Assembly: GCA_023079485.1 (NCBI GenBank)
Contig: CM041092.1
Coordinates: 4,588,627-4,652,626 of the forward strand
Direction: 5' to 3'
DNA length: 64,000 nt
DNA from: Archilochus colubris
Taxonomy: Eukaryota > Chordata > Aves > Apodiformes > Trochilidae
In this document: positions 12,204 to 25,000 of the stretch, one piece after another
Numbering within the stretch: position 1 is the first letter of the stretch
How the letters are laid out: each line of letters begins with the position of its first letter
Position numbers and translations under genes: made by a program
The notes under the pieces: generated by a model
Told to the model about the DNA's origin: nothing
The model's database searches: none
The model's input: the letters and a program-made list of their open reading frames with translations, nothing else

Positions 12204-15200
12204 CACCTTCTTCACAAGGTCGTTGCACATCCCAATTAAGGTTTTGGCACTTGCTGAGCCATTTTCTCTCTCTCTGGATGGTTTGTTCAGCCCTTGGCTT
12301 CCTCCCCATGTGGAGCCAATTCTCAGCCACTTCTTGGATGCCTTCATTTTCTTTAAAGCTCGTGGCTTTATCCTCCAGACTTCTGGTCTCTAACCTATAG
12401 ATCTTGAGTTTTGAAGATCTGGGTTCAGAAGAACCCGATAAAATATATGTTGGATGATCACTGAAAATATGTTTTTTAATATCTTCTAAACACTGTAAAG
12501 CCTTTGGGTGCTGCCAGGTAGTATCTCAGGGCTGGCCAAAGGCAAGAAGATACAACCCTCTCTCCTGAACCTGAAGGACCCACACCCAGCCAAAGCCTTA
12601 CATACTGTGCTCTCTGCAGGATTGCTTTGTCTTCATACAACTTTATGGAAATTATTTTAAGTTCTTTTTTTTTCTTTCTACTTCCTCTGAGATTCAAGCT
12701 GATATGAATCAAGGTATGGTTTGTCAGGTTGGGTTCTTCCTTTCCTACATGAAATATAACATCTGTTGATAGCTATGATAACTCTTTGACAGGAAGGGTT
12801 TTGGGTTTTTTTGAGGAGAAATTAATCAAATTTGATGACCATGAAACGTTTAACAAATTTGCTTTGGTCTCTCTGAGGAGCTTGTGCTGAACAAATTTCA
12901 TAAGAAGCACTTAGAATTGTGGTTTACTTCACAATGTAAAAAGAGTAACAGGACATCTTAGCAAGCACTGCTATTGTGTAATGGAAGTGTCTGTGGCCAA
13001 AAGATCTGATGTTTTAAAGACACTAACCCTAAATTAAACAAAAAAAAAACCCCAAACCATCTTTATTTCTTATGGTACTCATCTCCATGAAGAAGGTTTT
13101 CCTAACAACTCTAATGCTAAAATATTCTCCACCATTCAGGGCTGCAGTTCAGGTTGAAGACAGCAGTTTTTCTGTAAAAATCAATGGAAAAAGGGATGTC
13201 AGTGACATTGTTTCTCCCTGCTTCCCAAGGCCATTGCAGCTTTTCCAGGCTCCTGTGCTGCTGGAGAGGAATGCTCCCTTCCCTGGCTCTGCTCTCTGAC
13301 CAGGGCTGGAAATGGCCCTGTTTACAAGAGGGTAGAAATACAGGTTTCCTACTTTATAATCATCTTTCCCAGTGAGGGAATAACTGGCTCTGCCATCTAT
13401 CACTGGTGCAAATCACAGCTCCAGTAGGATACAGAGAGATGCTTTGGTGTAAAACTAACCTAAGGGAGGGAAGAATTAGACCCCTGTCTCTGAGGAGTTC
13501 CTGGTAACATTCTTTTGCCTGTGGCTATGGCTTACTTTTGAGGTCACCTTGCTATAAAATGTATTTTCAACAACTTTATTTTGTTTTCCAAGTATTTGGA
13601 ATATATTTGCAGCAGTTCAGGGGAGTCAAGACTCAGAGAAAGCCAGTGAGACACCCATAACATCTTTGAAAACCACAGTTTAAGTTTTCCTTTTTCAGCC
13701 CAATTGTGTGTGTACACGCAGTCTACGTGGGACAGATTTATCATGGCACATCTGCACTTTTCAAAATCAGACATTGGACCCAGTTTCAGAACACACTGTC
13801 TCATCTGAGTGTCAGGACACCTCATCTGCCCATTTCAGAGGGTCCCAGCTGCAGCTCCCCTGGGTAGCTGCTGCCCTCCCACCAAGCCACCACTCCTGCC
13901 AGAGGTTCCTCATTGCTGCCATCAGCCCTTTTCCTGCAGGATTCCTCCTTTTCCTGACAAATGGGAGCACCTCAGTGAATGTCAGACCCAACCCCATCAG
14001 GATGAAAATCCTCAACAAGGAGATGATGATTACAGACTCATTAGGCAAACCTGTAGTGAAAGTGCTGTGACCAAATGTTCAGTACTTACAGTGCCATAAA
14101 TTTTCCTAAATGGTGAAGCAGTGTTTTAAGCAGGCTCAGGCTTATTCTGGGTCAGGGTTATTAGGGAAAGCTTCTCTCCTGTTTCAGCTTGTGTGGCAGA
14201 AGCAGAGGCTGTATATTTTGAGATTGCTTCATTTTTACTTTTAAGAGATGGTCTCGAGCCAAGAGACTGGATCTGAACCCAAACTTTGAATCCAGGCTTG
14301 TGCTATGAAAGCATCCCTTGGACAGGCAGGGGCAGTGGAGCATGGAAACATTGCTTTTAGATTTGAATTTCAAACTTCTAAGGTGAAAGATCTTTTGGTC
14401 CACTAACAGGGTACAGCATCTGTACAGACAAACCCAATCTTGTTTGCACTTCTTTTATACTTGAGGAGCATAGATTTCTTTATAAAGAACAAGAAGCCTT
14501 GTGTATTTAGAGCAGCAATTAATATTAAAGACGCTATATATGAAACTGCTGGTGATGAGTAAATTAACTCTGGGTTGTATTTTTCTTGGAGGGATTTTGT
14601 GTGTTTCATTCAAAATTGATGAGTTGCCTTGTTTTGACTTTAGTGCATTGTACTGAACTCACTGGCACTGAACCCACTGCACCTGTGTCTTTGTGGGAAT
14701 GAGTAATGCAGCCTCCATGAAGTGTCATATGAAGGAAATAGCAATCTGGAGAGAAAAAGAGAGTTATTGATGGTTGTCTTGTAATAAGCTAAAATTATGC
14801 TTGCTGCACCTTCCACTGGGCTGTCCACTACTGGAGATCATTCAGGTATTTTCTTGGAGCAACAAGAAAATGGAAATCTTGGCTTCTTAGAAGGAACTGG
14901 ATAATAAAAAAAGAATTGGTCTTTGGGAACAAGTCTCCTATGATTAGTAGAAGAAATACTGACAATATTTTTTATAGCAGTGTAACTGAATGTTAAATTT
15001 GTTCATTTTTTTCCTGTGCACTGCAGTTTATTCTCAGCTATATCAGGAGGGAGTGTTTGGCTCTGGTCACTTGAGGGACAGGAGAAACAAGACGAGTGAT
15101 AACAGAGAAATTTGTGCAATTTCAACCACTCTTGTCTTTGCTTTTTGGGTGATGTGTGGCAGAAACTTTTAAGTGAGTGCTTGGACAGAAGGGATGAGCT

Positions 15201-18121
15201 CGTTGTACTCCTGTTCAAAGCATGCCCAGGGGTAACCAAATGGAACAATTTACCGCTGTAAACTCTGAGAAGGGACATGAACTCCTTTCTGAATACAGCA
15301 TGGAGCGTTAGACAGGGAAGGAAGATGACCTTGTAGACTTAAAGACAGTATTGGCACAAGATTAAAACAAAATAATATGTCTATTAATAAATTAAGCTTG
15401 AAATTGGTTTTAACCATTACATTTTAAAATGATGGGTTATTACACAGAACTGTTTCAACCTAAATAAATACTCAACAAATGGGCATTTCTGCACCCTTGC
15501 TGATTTTTTTTCTTTAAAGGATTATCTTAGTTACTCTTCCTCATGCTCTGTGAATTATTACTTGACTGAGGGACCTGGGAAGTTGAATAGGTATTTCATC
15601 TGGGGATGTAAAAAGGAGTTCAGTGTCTTGCCTGCTGCACTGCTGTCACTCTGAAGATTTCTAGTCTGCTTCAGTGAGCACAAGAGGCTGGAGCAGGATT
15701 TGACCCCTGGGTGCTGCTGGATTAATTAGACCCATTTTGCTTTAGCTACTGGGTGTCTCTGGGGACTGGAGGAAGACAGGAGGAATGGACTGGAGAGAGG
15801 AGCCCTCCCATATCTGCCACTATATTCCTCTCTCTCTCTGATAAAACCCATGATATCTCTTAGGTAATTTAATCACTGGGGATTTTTTCTTCCGTGAATG
15901 ATGTTTTTTTTTTTAAATTAGACCCACACACATACACATCTATACACAGATATTAATCAGGCAAGATATTGCATATGCTCCAAGCCATGGAAACTTCTTT
16001 GTCTCCAAAGACAGTTACTGAAGTTGTAAGAATTATTAAAGAAGAAGAACAAAAAAAAAGAAGAAGAAAAAAAAAATCCAACACCCTCAAACTTTTAAAC
16101 CTTTAGCAAGAAGTTTATGAAGATATTTGGAGTCTCTGTAAGGCAATGGGGAAACCCATCAGAGGAGACTTATAGGGTATGATGCTCCATCATGCTACTC
16201 GTGTGGCAGGGAATGGGAACCAGGAGCAACAGCCTGCCCCAGAAACCATTATTCTGCAGAATTTCCATTACCCTTTTGCTTTGAAACAAGGACTGGAAAT
16301 ATCTGTGTAGAATTTTTTTCTGCTGCCTTTCCTCAGAAGGTTATAGCACAGTGCACCTGTGAATGGATCCTTTCTGGTCTGTATTAAGTACACAAGGCTG
16401 GAAGAAAGCAGAGCTTTGTAATGCAGGCACAATGCTTCAGGCTGGGGCTCAGGGAGAGGGAAGGGAGGCATAAAATTTGGGAAAAAAAATCTCCCCTTTC
16501 CAATCCTCTTACCATGACTTAATTCTATTTTAAGAAACCTGAACACTGGGAGAAAACAAGGCATGAGAAACATCTGTGTTTCCTCCTTTTGTAACAGCTA
16601 CTTTTTGAGTACTCTGATGTACATCCTACACTTGCTGTTTTTTTATATATTTTGCCCCTTTTAAAATAAAATTTTTTCTTCTCTCGTTTTCTTTTGAAGT
16701 GCTGTTTACACTTTCTAAGATTGTGGAGTCTTTGAAATCTAGAGGAGGAAAAGCAGTGACCATGAAATCTTGACATAAGTGGGTGAACAAAATCATGGGA
16801 AGAGCCAGAAACAAGTCACTACACCAGGAATAAGCATCAGACAGCTGTATCAATCCTGAGAACTCAGTGAAAGCAGAGAAATGACAGGTTCTGTAAATGA
16901 ATTAAAATTAATTAGGCTCTATACATTAAAATGTAAAGAAACTCTGACTAAGCACCTTGATTGTCTCATGAAATATGAGGTCACTAAAAGATTGCTCTTG
17001 CTTGTGTCAACAGGACTGCTTCAAAACCAAATGCCTGTCTTGTGCTGGAGGGATGATGTATCTATTCCTTCATTCCAAATGTCTCCATTTTTGCATTGTA
17101 TCTCTGTCAAACACTGAACACAGCATCTTTACTCATTACCTTATAAATCGACTGCAGCAACCAGAAGTCATCAAATTGCCAATGTGTATTTTATCAGGGC
17201 CTTTTCCTCCCTATCTTTTGTGGTAGTAGAGTGATACCTATTGAAACTCAGAAACATTTTGTATAAAGAGATGTTCTTTTTGTTGTTATTTAAATACATG
17301 AGACTGTACTATATGTGTGGCTCATGATACTTTCATGGAATTTTCTTTTTAAAAGATGACAAAGCCAATTTAAACTGCATGTAAAGAAAACAGTTCCTTC
17401 CTGAGCCTTGCATGTCAAATTTCAGCCAGAGAGGATTTGAATACAGAACCCTTAGACTCTCAGACCCCTCAGAAACAATATTTATAACCAAAATTTTGAC
17501 AGCACCTTTGGTACAGAGGTGCAGATAACACCACCATAATGAAAAAGAAATGATGATAAACAGAATATCTTATAAAGTAGGGTCTAACAAATTCATAGCC
17601 TTTACTTTTGTCAGCAAGCTGGCGACAGGCAGTGAAATACAAAAACAAGGCTTGGCTTTTAAATAAGAACAGCCTGAACAACAAAAGGGCCTCTGTAAAA
17701 TAGAGTGAGAAAATATAATGCCATCCTTACTGCATAAAGTACTATTTTCATTAGAAAACATAATTCACAGATTAATACTAAGAGCACTTAGAACTGAAGA
17801 GGTGAAAAATGTGGCTATCTGTCATTTTGGTAGTATATTTTCTTCAAAAAGACATTCTTATTACATCTCCCAGGCAGGTTTCTTAATGCCTTTTGTTTAA
17901 ATATTCATAAGTGGGCTTTTGAGATTGACTCCTGTGAAAAGAGACAGAGCCTGGGACCTCCTGCTGAAGCAGCTCAGAGATTCAGCCCACAATGGGGTGA
18001 CAGCCATGGGTGGATACAGGATCCTCCTTCCCACAGGGATCTGGCAGCTGCCCTGCATCAGAACATACATACACACCTACAGTGCAGCAACAGGATACTG
18101 GGGAGGCTGGTCCTTACTGGG

Positions 18122-18141
18122 AAAAAAAAAAAAAAAAAAAA
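18122..18141. repeat. poly(A) tract
   Basis: A run of about 20 A residues lies some 50 bases upstream of an old CR1 fragment. The CR1 is in the opposite orientation and CR1 does not use a poly(A) tail, so the two are probably unrelated. Confidence 0.85.
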
Positions 18142-18190
18142 GCTGGGAATGAACCTCTTTCCTTATTTCCTAACCAGGATTCTGCATTAA

Positions 18191-18390
18191 TAGAATCACA
18201 GAATAATTTCAGTTAGAAAGGAGATTCAAAACTATCAGGTCCAACCAGGCCATCACTAAACCCTGTCCCTCAGGACCTCATCTCTCTGTCTGCCAAATAC
18301 CTCCAGGCATGATGACTCCACCACTGCCCTGGGTACTCTGTTCCAGTGCCTGACCACCCTTTCAGTGAGGACATTTTTACTAATACCCAC
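18191..18390 (-). mobile_element. CR1 LINE 3' fragment, old and diverged
   Basis: On the minus strand this reads as the 3' end of a CR1 retrotransposon. The left edge has the terminal octamer in degenerate form (TAGAATCACAGAAT on plus). It is followed by the region equivalent to the usual 'GGACCT..GATCATC..GTCCAACC' segment and the 'GGGCAGCCCATTCCAGTG' segment, both heavily mutated. Similarity fades at about 18,390, where a normal copy would continue into the RKNFF-coding part of ORF2. CR1 elements are characteristically 5'-truncated on insertion, which fits this edge. It is dead and clearly older than the copies at 30, 32 and 46 kb. Confidence 0.85.
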
Positions 18391-18395
18391 CCTTT

Positions 18396-21300
18396 AGAAG
18401 AATTCCAGCTTCCAAAAAAAGAACCAGAGGACCAGACCAGCAGTGGTAAGTGGTGAGATCCTCCCTTGTCTAATGCCACACCAACACGACATCAAGGCAA
18501 GATGGACCATTGTCCCACAGAAAAAAAAAAAAAAAACAAATAAAAAACATCCTTTTTTATTTTTTTTCCCATGAATATGAGTTTAAGCCTACATGAGAGA
18601 CTGTGAAAGAGCACGTTAAACGTGGAATCAGAAATTCTTGTACAGTGAAAAATCTGGTTTTAGTGTTAATGAAGATCTGCACTAGAATTTAGACTTTTTT
18701 AAAATCTAAAAAGTAAAAGACATTATGGAGATGCTATTTGGTTTCCATATTTAATCTGCCTAATGTAATGCAGTATTTAAAAATAACATGTAAGACAAAA
18801 ACTTCAGAACAATGACACCCTGTGTCTCTACTTAGCATGTTCTGTGTAAATCAGATACTGCTTAATTTGCAATGTATTTTGTTCTCCATTTAAGACAAGT
18901 ATCAGGATTAAACCACTAGAAGTTTACATTATTTCATCCCTCTCATCATTTCACTGTGAAGCATCTGCCTTTATTGGGTAATGTGAACTGAGTTCTTTAA
19001 AGCAAAAAAAAATTAGCAACTTCTGAAATAATTTTGAAATCATTTTTGTAAGGAATGTGTTTCCACACGTGGGGATGCTGAGGTACACAGAGGTGTATCC
19101 TCTGATCTCCTTCATCCAATACCTCATTTGAGAGGTAATCTGTAACATGGCTGCTCTGCTCAATAGATCTCTTACATTTTAAAGGTGACAATGAACAGAG
19201 GAATTGTCCCTGTGTCTTTGTTAGTTTAGACTTGTGTCATTCCTTTCAGGATCTGGCCCAGATGGTATTCTTTGCATACCCTGCACAGTTCCTTAGCTCA
19301 TGGAGAGCTACTTACAGTGTCACCTCACTTCCTAATGGGCACATGGGGATGACCTTTCCACAATAATAATTATAAAAATGAAATGATTGCATCTTGTGCA
19401 TTACATGATTTGTCACAGTAATTAGTGAAACTAAGTGGCAGGTTGTTTATCTGTCAAAGCTGGGCCTGAAGTCTTGACTGAGGTCTTGGAGTATTAACAT
19501 CCATTAAAAAAGTGATAGACACTAATGGTTAATTACATTTTGTGTTTCTGCTAAGGATCCTATTGTTCTTTTCTTGGAAAATCCTTTGCACAGGCATCCT
19601 GGGCTCCCTAGTTTATTAGAAAATAAGATGCATAAAGTAAAGAGATTTTTTTCTCCCATCATTTTGACTTTGAAGAATAACATTCTCTCACCACTTGAAG
19701 ACAGTGTCTTTTGTATCTCAGTTTCTATAATGCCTCTCTCTACCATGTTGGAAATATATATTAAAAGATAAGCCATCTTTACATGTCTCTATTCATTTGT
19801 GCCTGGGGAATCTCCATGTTCCACTGACATCTCTGTCCTGTAGAGTATCTGAATTTCATTCATGATCCAAGCTATGTAGAATATCCATGGATATGACTGC
19901 CTCTAAGTCATTGTAACCTTGGCAAGATGCTTCTAGTTTTCAAAGTGCTGCATCTGTTCTATCCATGGATTCAAATAAAATGACCTGCATTGCTTGTCTT
20001 GGCCAAGACATGACAGCACAGAGGAGGAGGCACTGGGGTGGTGATGTTGGGCCAAGGACACATCCAGACTACTTGGGATCACAGCCAGGTCAGGGAAAGC
20101 AGTGAGCACTTCTGCTCTGACCACTCACCCAGAGATGGTGCCTCCTCTGCCCATGGCACTGGGACCAGGCTGGGCCAAGCAGCAACCTCTGCAGTGATCT
20201 TAAAACAAAAGAGAAGATAAGCAGCAAAAACTGGGCCTCTAAATGTCCTAAACATGACAACCCTCTCAGCAGCTGACAAATGCATGATCCATTTATTCAG
20301 CTCTTCACTTTTTTGTTTCAGTTTCCTTTGGGATTAACCACATTACCACCCATTGTGTCCCACCACTGATTTTCTGTTGAGATAGAACACTTTGTGGCTT
20401 CATGTGACCTAACCTGGAGACACACCTAATTTAAATAAAAAGCCTAATTCTCCATGAGCAGTGTGGATGACACCACCATGCTGTCCTTTCATCAGTTCCT
20501 GCCTCTTCAGATAAGTTCTTGTAGCTATTTTCTGCTCAGCACATTTAGGATGCATAAGCATTATAAATATCAAAACAGAAATAAACCCAGGCTCTCTTCA
20601 ACATGAATTTCAGCTTCAGTGTTCTTCTCTTTGTCTTTAACAACAAAAGTTTGCCTCAAAGAAGAATGTTTTTAATCCTCTCTCTCTCTCATATTACTCC
20701 TCCTGCTTCCTCTGCCATGTGAAACACAAACTTCTCATTTCCTCCTCCAAAGACATGCTGTATCCTCACCTCCAACCAGATCACACTGCTAAACCCCATT
20801 TTTAAAATGTTCATTTTTCAAGTTGACACTTTCATGCTTTCTCCTGAACTATCACTCCCTCTTTGCAGAAGCTTCCCATAAACATAAGGGAAAATAACTA
20901 CTCCTCCAGAATGTCCATCAGACCTCTCTTTTCTCCAAATGACTTAGGTTTTTATTGGCTGTGGCTACACCAAGATGTACTAAACCCATGTTAATTAATA
21001 TTACCTCATTGCTTTCAAATATTCACCTGTTCTTTTGTATTTATTTCTACATTCTTACCTGTATTACCCTGAGACTAGAAAATCATCTTTTAGTTCTATG
21101 TGTTCACCTTTTTTAGATAGCTGCCCACCCCTATGATGAGGCCTCATAGGCAATATAGTGACACTAAAAATAGAGAGTTATAGGCATATAAAGATGTCTG
21201 TGAATCAGAAGCTTTCTCCTAAAGGGAGCAGAGTGGAAATTTACTGGTGAGCATTAAAACTCAACTGTTCTTTGATTTTAAAAAGCCCAGGCTTGGATGG

Positions 21301-21425
21301 AGACATACTGGTGAGCAGCAGGTAGTTTCACATTAACTACAGAGATATCCTCTGAGTTAGCACCATGCCTTGGCTCATTTTTCACAGGACAAAAGTGTAG
21401 ATTCTCAATCAGAATAAGCTCTAGG
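18396..21425. other. unique-looking DNA between two CR1 fragments
   Basis: This stretch holds a poly(A) run at 18,521-18,536, a (TC)n run near 20,678-20,690 and several pyrimidine-rich patches at 20,600-21,100. I recognise no coding sequence. Confidence 0.55.
20678..20690. repeat. (TC)n microsatellite
   Basis: About six TC units inside a pyrimidine-rich patch. This is a short dinucleotide repeat of low information. Confidence 0.75.
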
Positions 21426-21431
21426 TAAATC

Positions 21432-22000
21432 ATTGAATCAGAGGATTGTTTTGGTTGGAAAAGACCTTTAAAATCATCAGGTCCAACTCTTAACCCAGCA
21501 CTCTGCCAAGTACACCACTGAACCCTGTCCCTAACTGTGTCTACATGTCCTTGAAACACCTCCAGAGATGGTGACTCCACTCTGGGCAGTGTTCTAGTGC
21601 ATGACAACACTTTCAGTGAAGAATTTTTTTACTTATATCCAAGCTAAACCTCCCCTGGCACAACTGGAGGCCACTTCCTCATTTTATTTTGCTCCTTGGG
21701 AGAAAAGACCAAGCCCTACCTCACTACAGCATCCTGTCAGGTGGCTGCAGGATAAGGGCTCTCCTCAGTCTCTTTTTCTCCAGACTAAACAACCCCAGTT
21801 CCTTCTGCCACTCCGCCTAAAACCTGTTCTGCAAACCCTTCACCAGCTTTGCTGCCCTTCTCTGGACTTGCTCCAGCAATTCAGTGTCCTTCTTGTAATG
21901 AGGGGCACAAAACTGAGCATAGGATTCAAGCCTCACCAGTGCCAAGTATGGGGATAATCACCCCCCTAGTTCTGCTGGCTACAATAATACTGATGCAGCC
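21432..22000 (-). mobile_element. CR1 LINE 3' copy, old, about 570 bp
   Basis: Read on the minus strand, this contains the CR1 ORF2 C-terminal region and the short 3' UTR. Recognisable landmarks are the segment meaning '[10 protein letters not shown]' (around 21,860-21,900), the 'FSLEKRRLR'-like segment (around 21,770-21,790), and the 3' UTR phrase equivalent to 'TTGGACCTGATGATTTTAAAGG'. The terminal octamers at the left edge are eroded to a form like TTGAATCAGAGGATT. The frame is broken by stops and indels, so no product is expected. The right edge near 22,000 is the 5' truncation point and is placed only approximately. Confidence 0.9.
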
Positions 22001-25000
22001 ATGGGGTTGTATTTTAGGAATCATTTCTGGGAGGAGAAAAAGAAGCAAATTTAAACAATGTTTGTTTTTTTTCCTCTTCTTCAGGACAGATGTTTCCTGG
22101 TTCAGTACTACATCTAATGTAGCATATGTACTTGAATATGCAGGAGTAAGTGCAGCAAGACTGCCCACCTTTTACCACTCACTGACTCCAAGCATTCTGG
22201 TGAAAAATTATAGTTGTTTTTCCCAACTTACACTGTTCTTCATAATAGCTACAACAGGAGAAGTAAGACAAGAGACCCAGGATGCATCACCATAATACAT
22301 CTTAGGGACAAAACTCTACAATATATTATGGAATAAAATGGTCTTGTTGAAATGGTGCTGATGCCACCTCTTTTTTCTCTTAAGGACAAAAAAGCCATAT
22401 GCTCCAAGATTTTTTAATACTTCTTTACATGTAAAGATGATGGAATGTCAAAGATAATTGTGCAAACAAAACCTTCATCAGCCTGTCCTGGAGGCCAGCC
22501 AGAGACAAGATAATTTGGACAAGACCATGATGGGCTGGATGAATGAGTGGGAATGCAGTACTGCTTCCAAGCTTTGTAAAACTGCTGTAGACAGTCTGTC
22601 CCTTTTTAAAAATGTGCTTAAGTATTTTTTTTTTCAGACTGAAAACAAAGCCCAGTGCTTTTGCCTGTTTAGTTTAAAAATGAAGTCTTGAGAAGGAGAG
22701 GAACCATGTTTTGTTGCAAAGGTGCTATTCAATTCAGTCATAATCTTATGGCACAAAAAGTACACCAGTTAAGAACCTGCCTTTTAAGAGCTGCCAGGAT
22801 TTTTAACCTCTTCTCAAAATACATGAAAGACCTCTTAAATGTATTGCCTTTGCACATTGCAAATCTATTCATTTATTAGTTGCATGAGATATATTTCTTT
22901 GTCAGCTCCCCATTTAAGAGGGGATCATCTTAAAAGGCACTGACATAAATTGTTGTGTGGAAGATCGATTGGTTTAAAAGGCTTTTCCTTTTAACAGATC
23001 AGAGAGCTATTATATCTCACCATTTGGTATATGGAATTTTCATTGAACAATTTCAGTATTTAATCACTTCTTTAACCACATATTCATTTTAAATTATTTC
23101 ACCCAGATTCCATGATCGTGAGTTACTGAAATGAGTTTTCCATTTGTGTGTTGTGCTGAATGGATATGACCAAACAGCCAGAAAATTCTCTAGAAGAAAC
23201 CAGTTTAATTAGCCAGGAGAAACTTTTGGGGTAACGATAGGCATTATTCAGCTCAGACAAGTAAAAGCTGCCTTTACAAGTTAGGTCATGAATTATCCAA
23301 ATTTTGCCAAGTATTAGGGAGCATATAGGTGAGCATTACACACCCCTGTACATACCCCCATACACTGCCTGTTATGGCAGGGGCAGTTTTTTGGGCTGCA
23401 TCCCCCTCCGTGTAGATCAATGAATTAATTCCTACAGGTGTGTAAAGGAGTGCATAGGAACTGTTGCTAGTTACTCTTCTGTAAATCACAATTTTTGACA
23501 GATAAGTAATTGCTATTGTTTCTTGAAATTAGTTCATAAGAAAGATGCTGAAAACAGCTATCCTGTAAATAACTTTAATTGAATTCTAAAGGCAAAAATC
23601 TGCCAATCATTATTCCCATTGGGCAAAACTTTTCTCTGCAATTAGTCTATTGATTTTGCTGAGATTACTGTTGAGGTTCATATTAGGTATCACACAAGTA
23701 AATGAAGAGCAGAGATCCACCTTAGCACTGAGATATGGCCAGGGTGTTTCCTTTGCTGGGGTCCATCACCTCCCCTAACCCACCAGTGTTTATTCTAGAG
23801 CAGAAATTAGATAAGTTGGATGGGGTAGTGCTGAGCATCTGTGCCACCCATTTTATTTCCTTACCTAGCTGGAGAGAGCCCAGAAGTAAGAGCAAGAGTC
23901 CTCTTTGTATCCCACAGCCATTTCAGATCCATTTCTGGTCTGGAAGATGAGCCCACAATTCCCATGCAGTCATCCTGCTTTAATATCAGCTTGGTTTTTA
24001 TAAACAGTGTAGAACAGAAGCATAAAGTTTCAGGGATGGACTTTGGTTATGTGGTTTTTTCTGTATGAATCCCAACAATTATCCTTTTTGTTGACCCGAT
24101 TAAAAAAGTGTTTGACAGCTCCACAAACTTCAGGGTCACTGAGAATTAAATAAACTAACTCTGGTAGGACTATGATCTCAGCAGCCTCCCACACATTTAC
24201 TTCTGTGTTGTACTCATTTATATCACATGCCTAATTAAGCAGGGGACTTGACAGTTACAAAACTAAACTACCAATAGACTTTCTTAGGTTCTTAAAGCTC
24301 TGGAAAAAGAAACAGAATGAAAAAAAGAGAAAGGACTATGAATCAGAAACTTGCTGGAAGTGGTATAACTACAATCCTTCATATTTAGAAATCATTCAGC
24401 TATCTTTTCAAGACTGCCAATGACTTTGCAGGCAAAGTCTCACAGCAAACCCAGATTTATAACATTGCAGAGGGATTTTTTTATTATTTATAGTTTGTTT
24501 TCTTGTGAAAGCCATATAGAGAAAAAAGTATTTCCACCTTTATTCCTTTTTTAGCATGCTTCCATAATCTCAACTGGAACAAGAATATGTCACATTTCAG
24601 ATGGGTTTATAAAGATTCATAGCATTGTGCAGGCAAAAATATCTCGATATGAATGGCATTTCAAAATCAAGTTCAAGCATTATGCTGTAATTCCCTCTGA
24701 AGATTCTCTTTCACATACTACACATTGAATAATAACCTGAAAGGACTCCACATTTCTAAAACTAAGCTGTTTTTGTTTATTGTGATAAGTATTTACAGAG
24801 AAGCTGTGCATTCCACATACAATACACTGACCCCTTGAACCTCTTTCCTCTGCTAACCAGTGCTCTTGCTTAAGCTCCTTGTTGCCTGATACAAATTCCT
24901 TTATAATGGTTGCTGGTTTTCTTTTACACATTTGTCTGCTGAGGACAGAAGTTGTATAACAAGATTCATTTTCTAAAGCCACTGACCTCTCAAGTGACAA

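Larger units (their letters stand above)
11010..18190. other. unique-looking DNA, no gene recognised
   Basis: There is no gene, RNA gene or transposon that I can recognise here. The patch 11,480-11,545 is very AT-rich, with repeated TATTTAATATA-like segments. Microsatellites lie at 12,187-12,203 (AAT) and 15,827-15,839 (TC). Overlapping frames of up to 120 codons at 13,708-14,099 have no recognisable content. Confidence 0.55.
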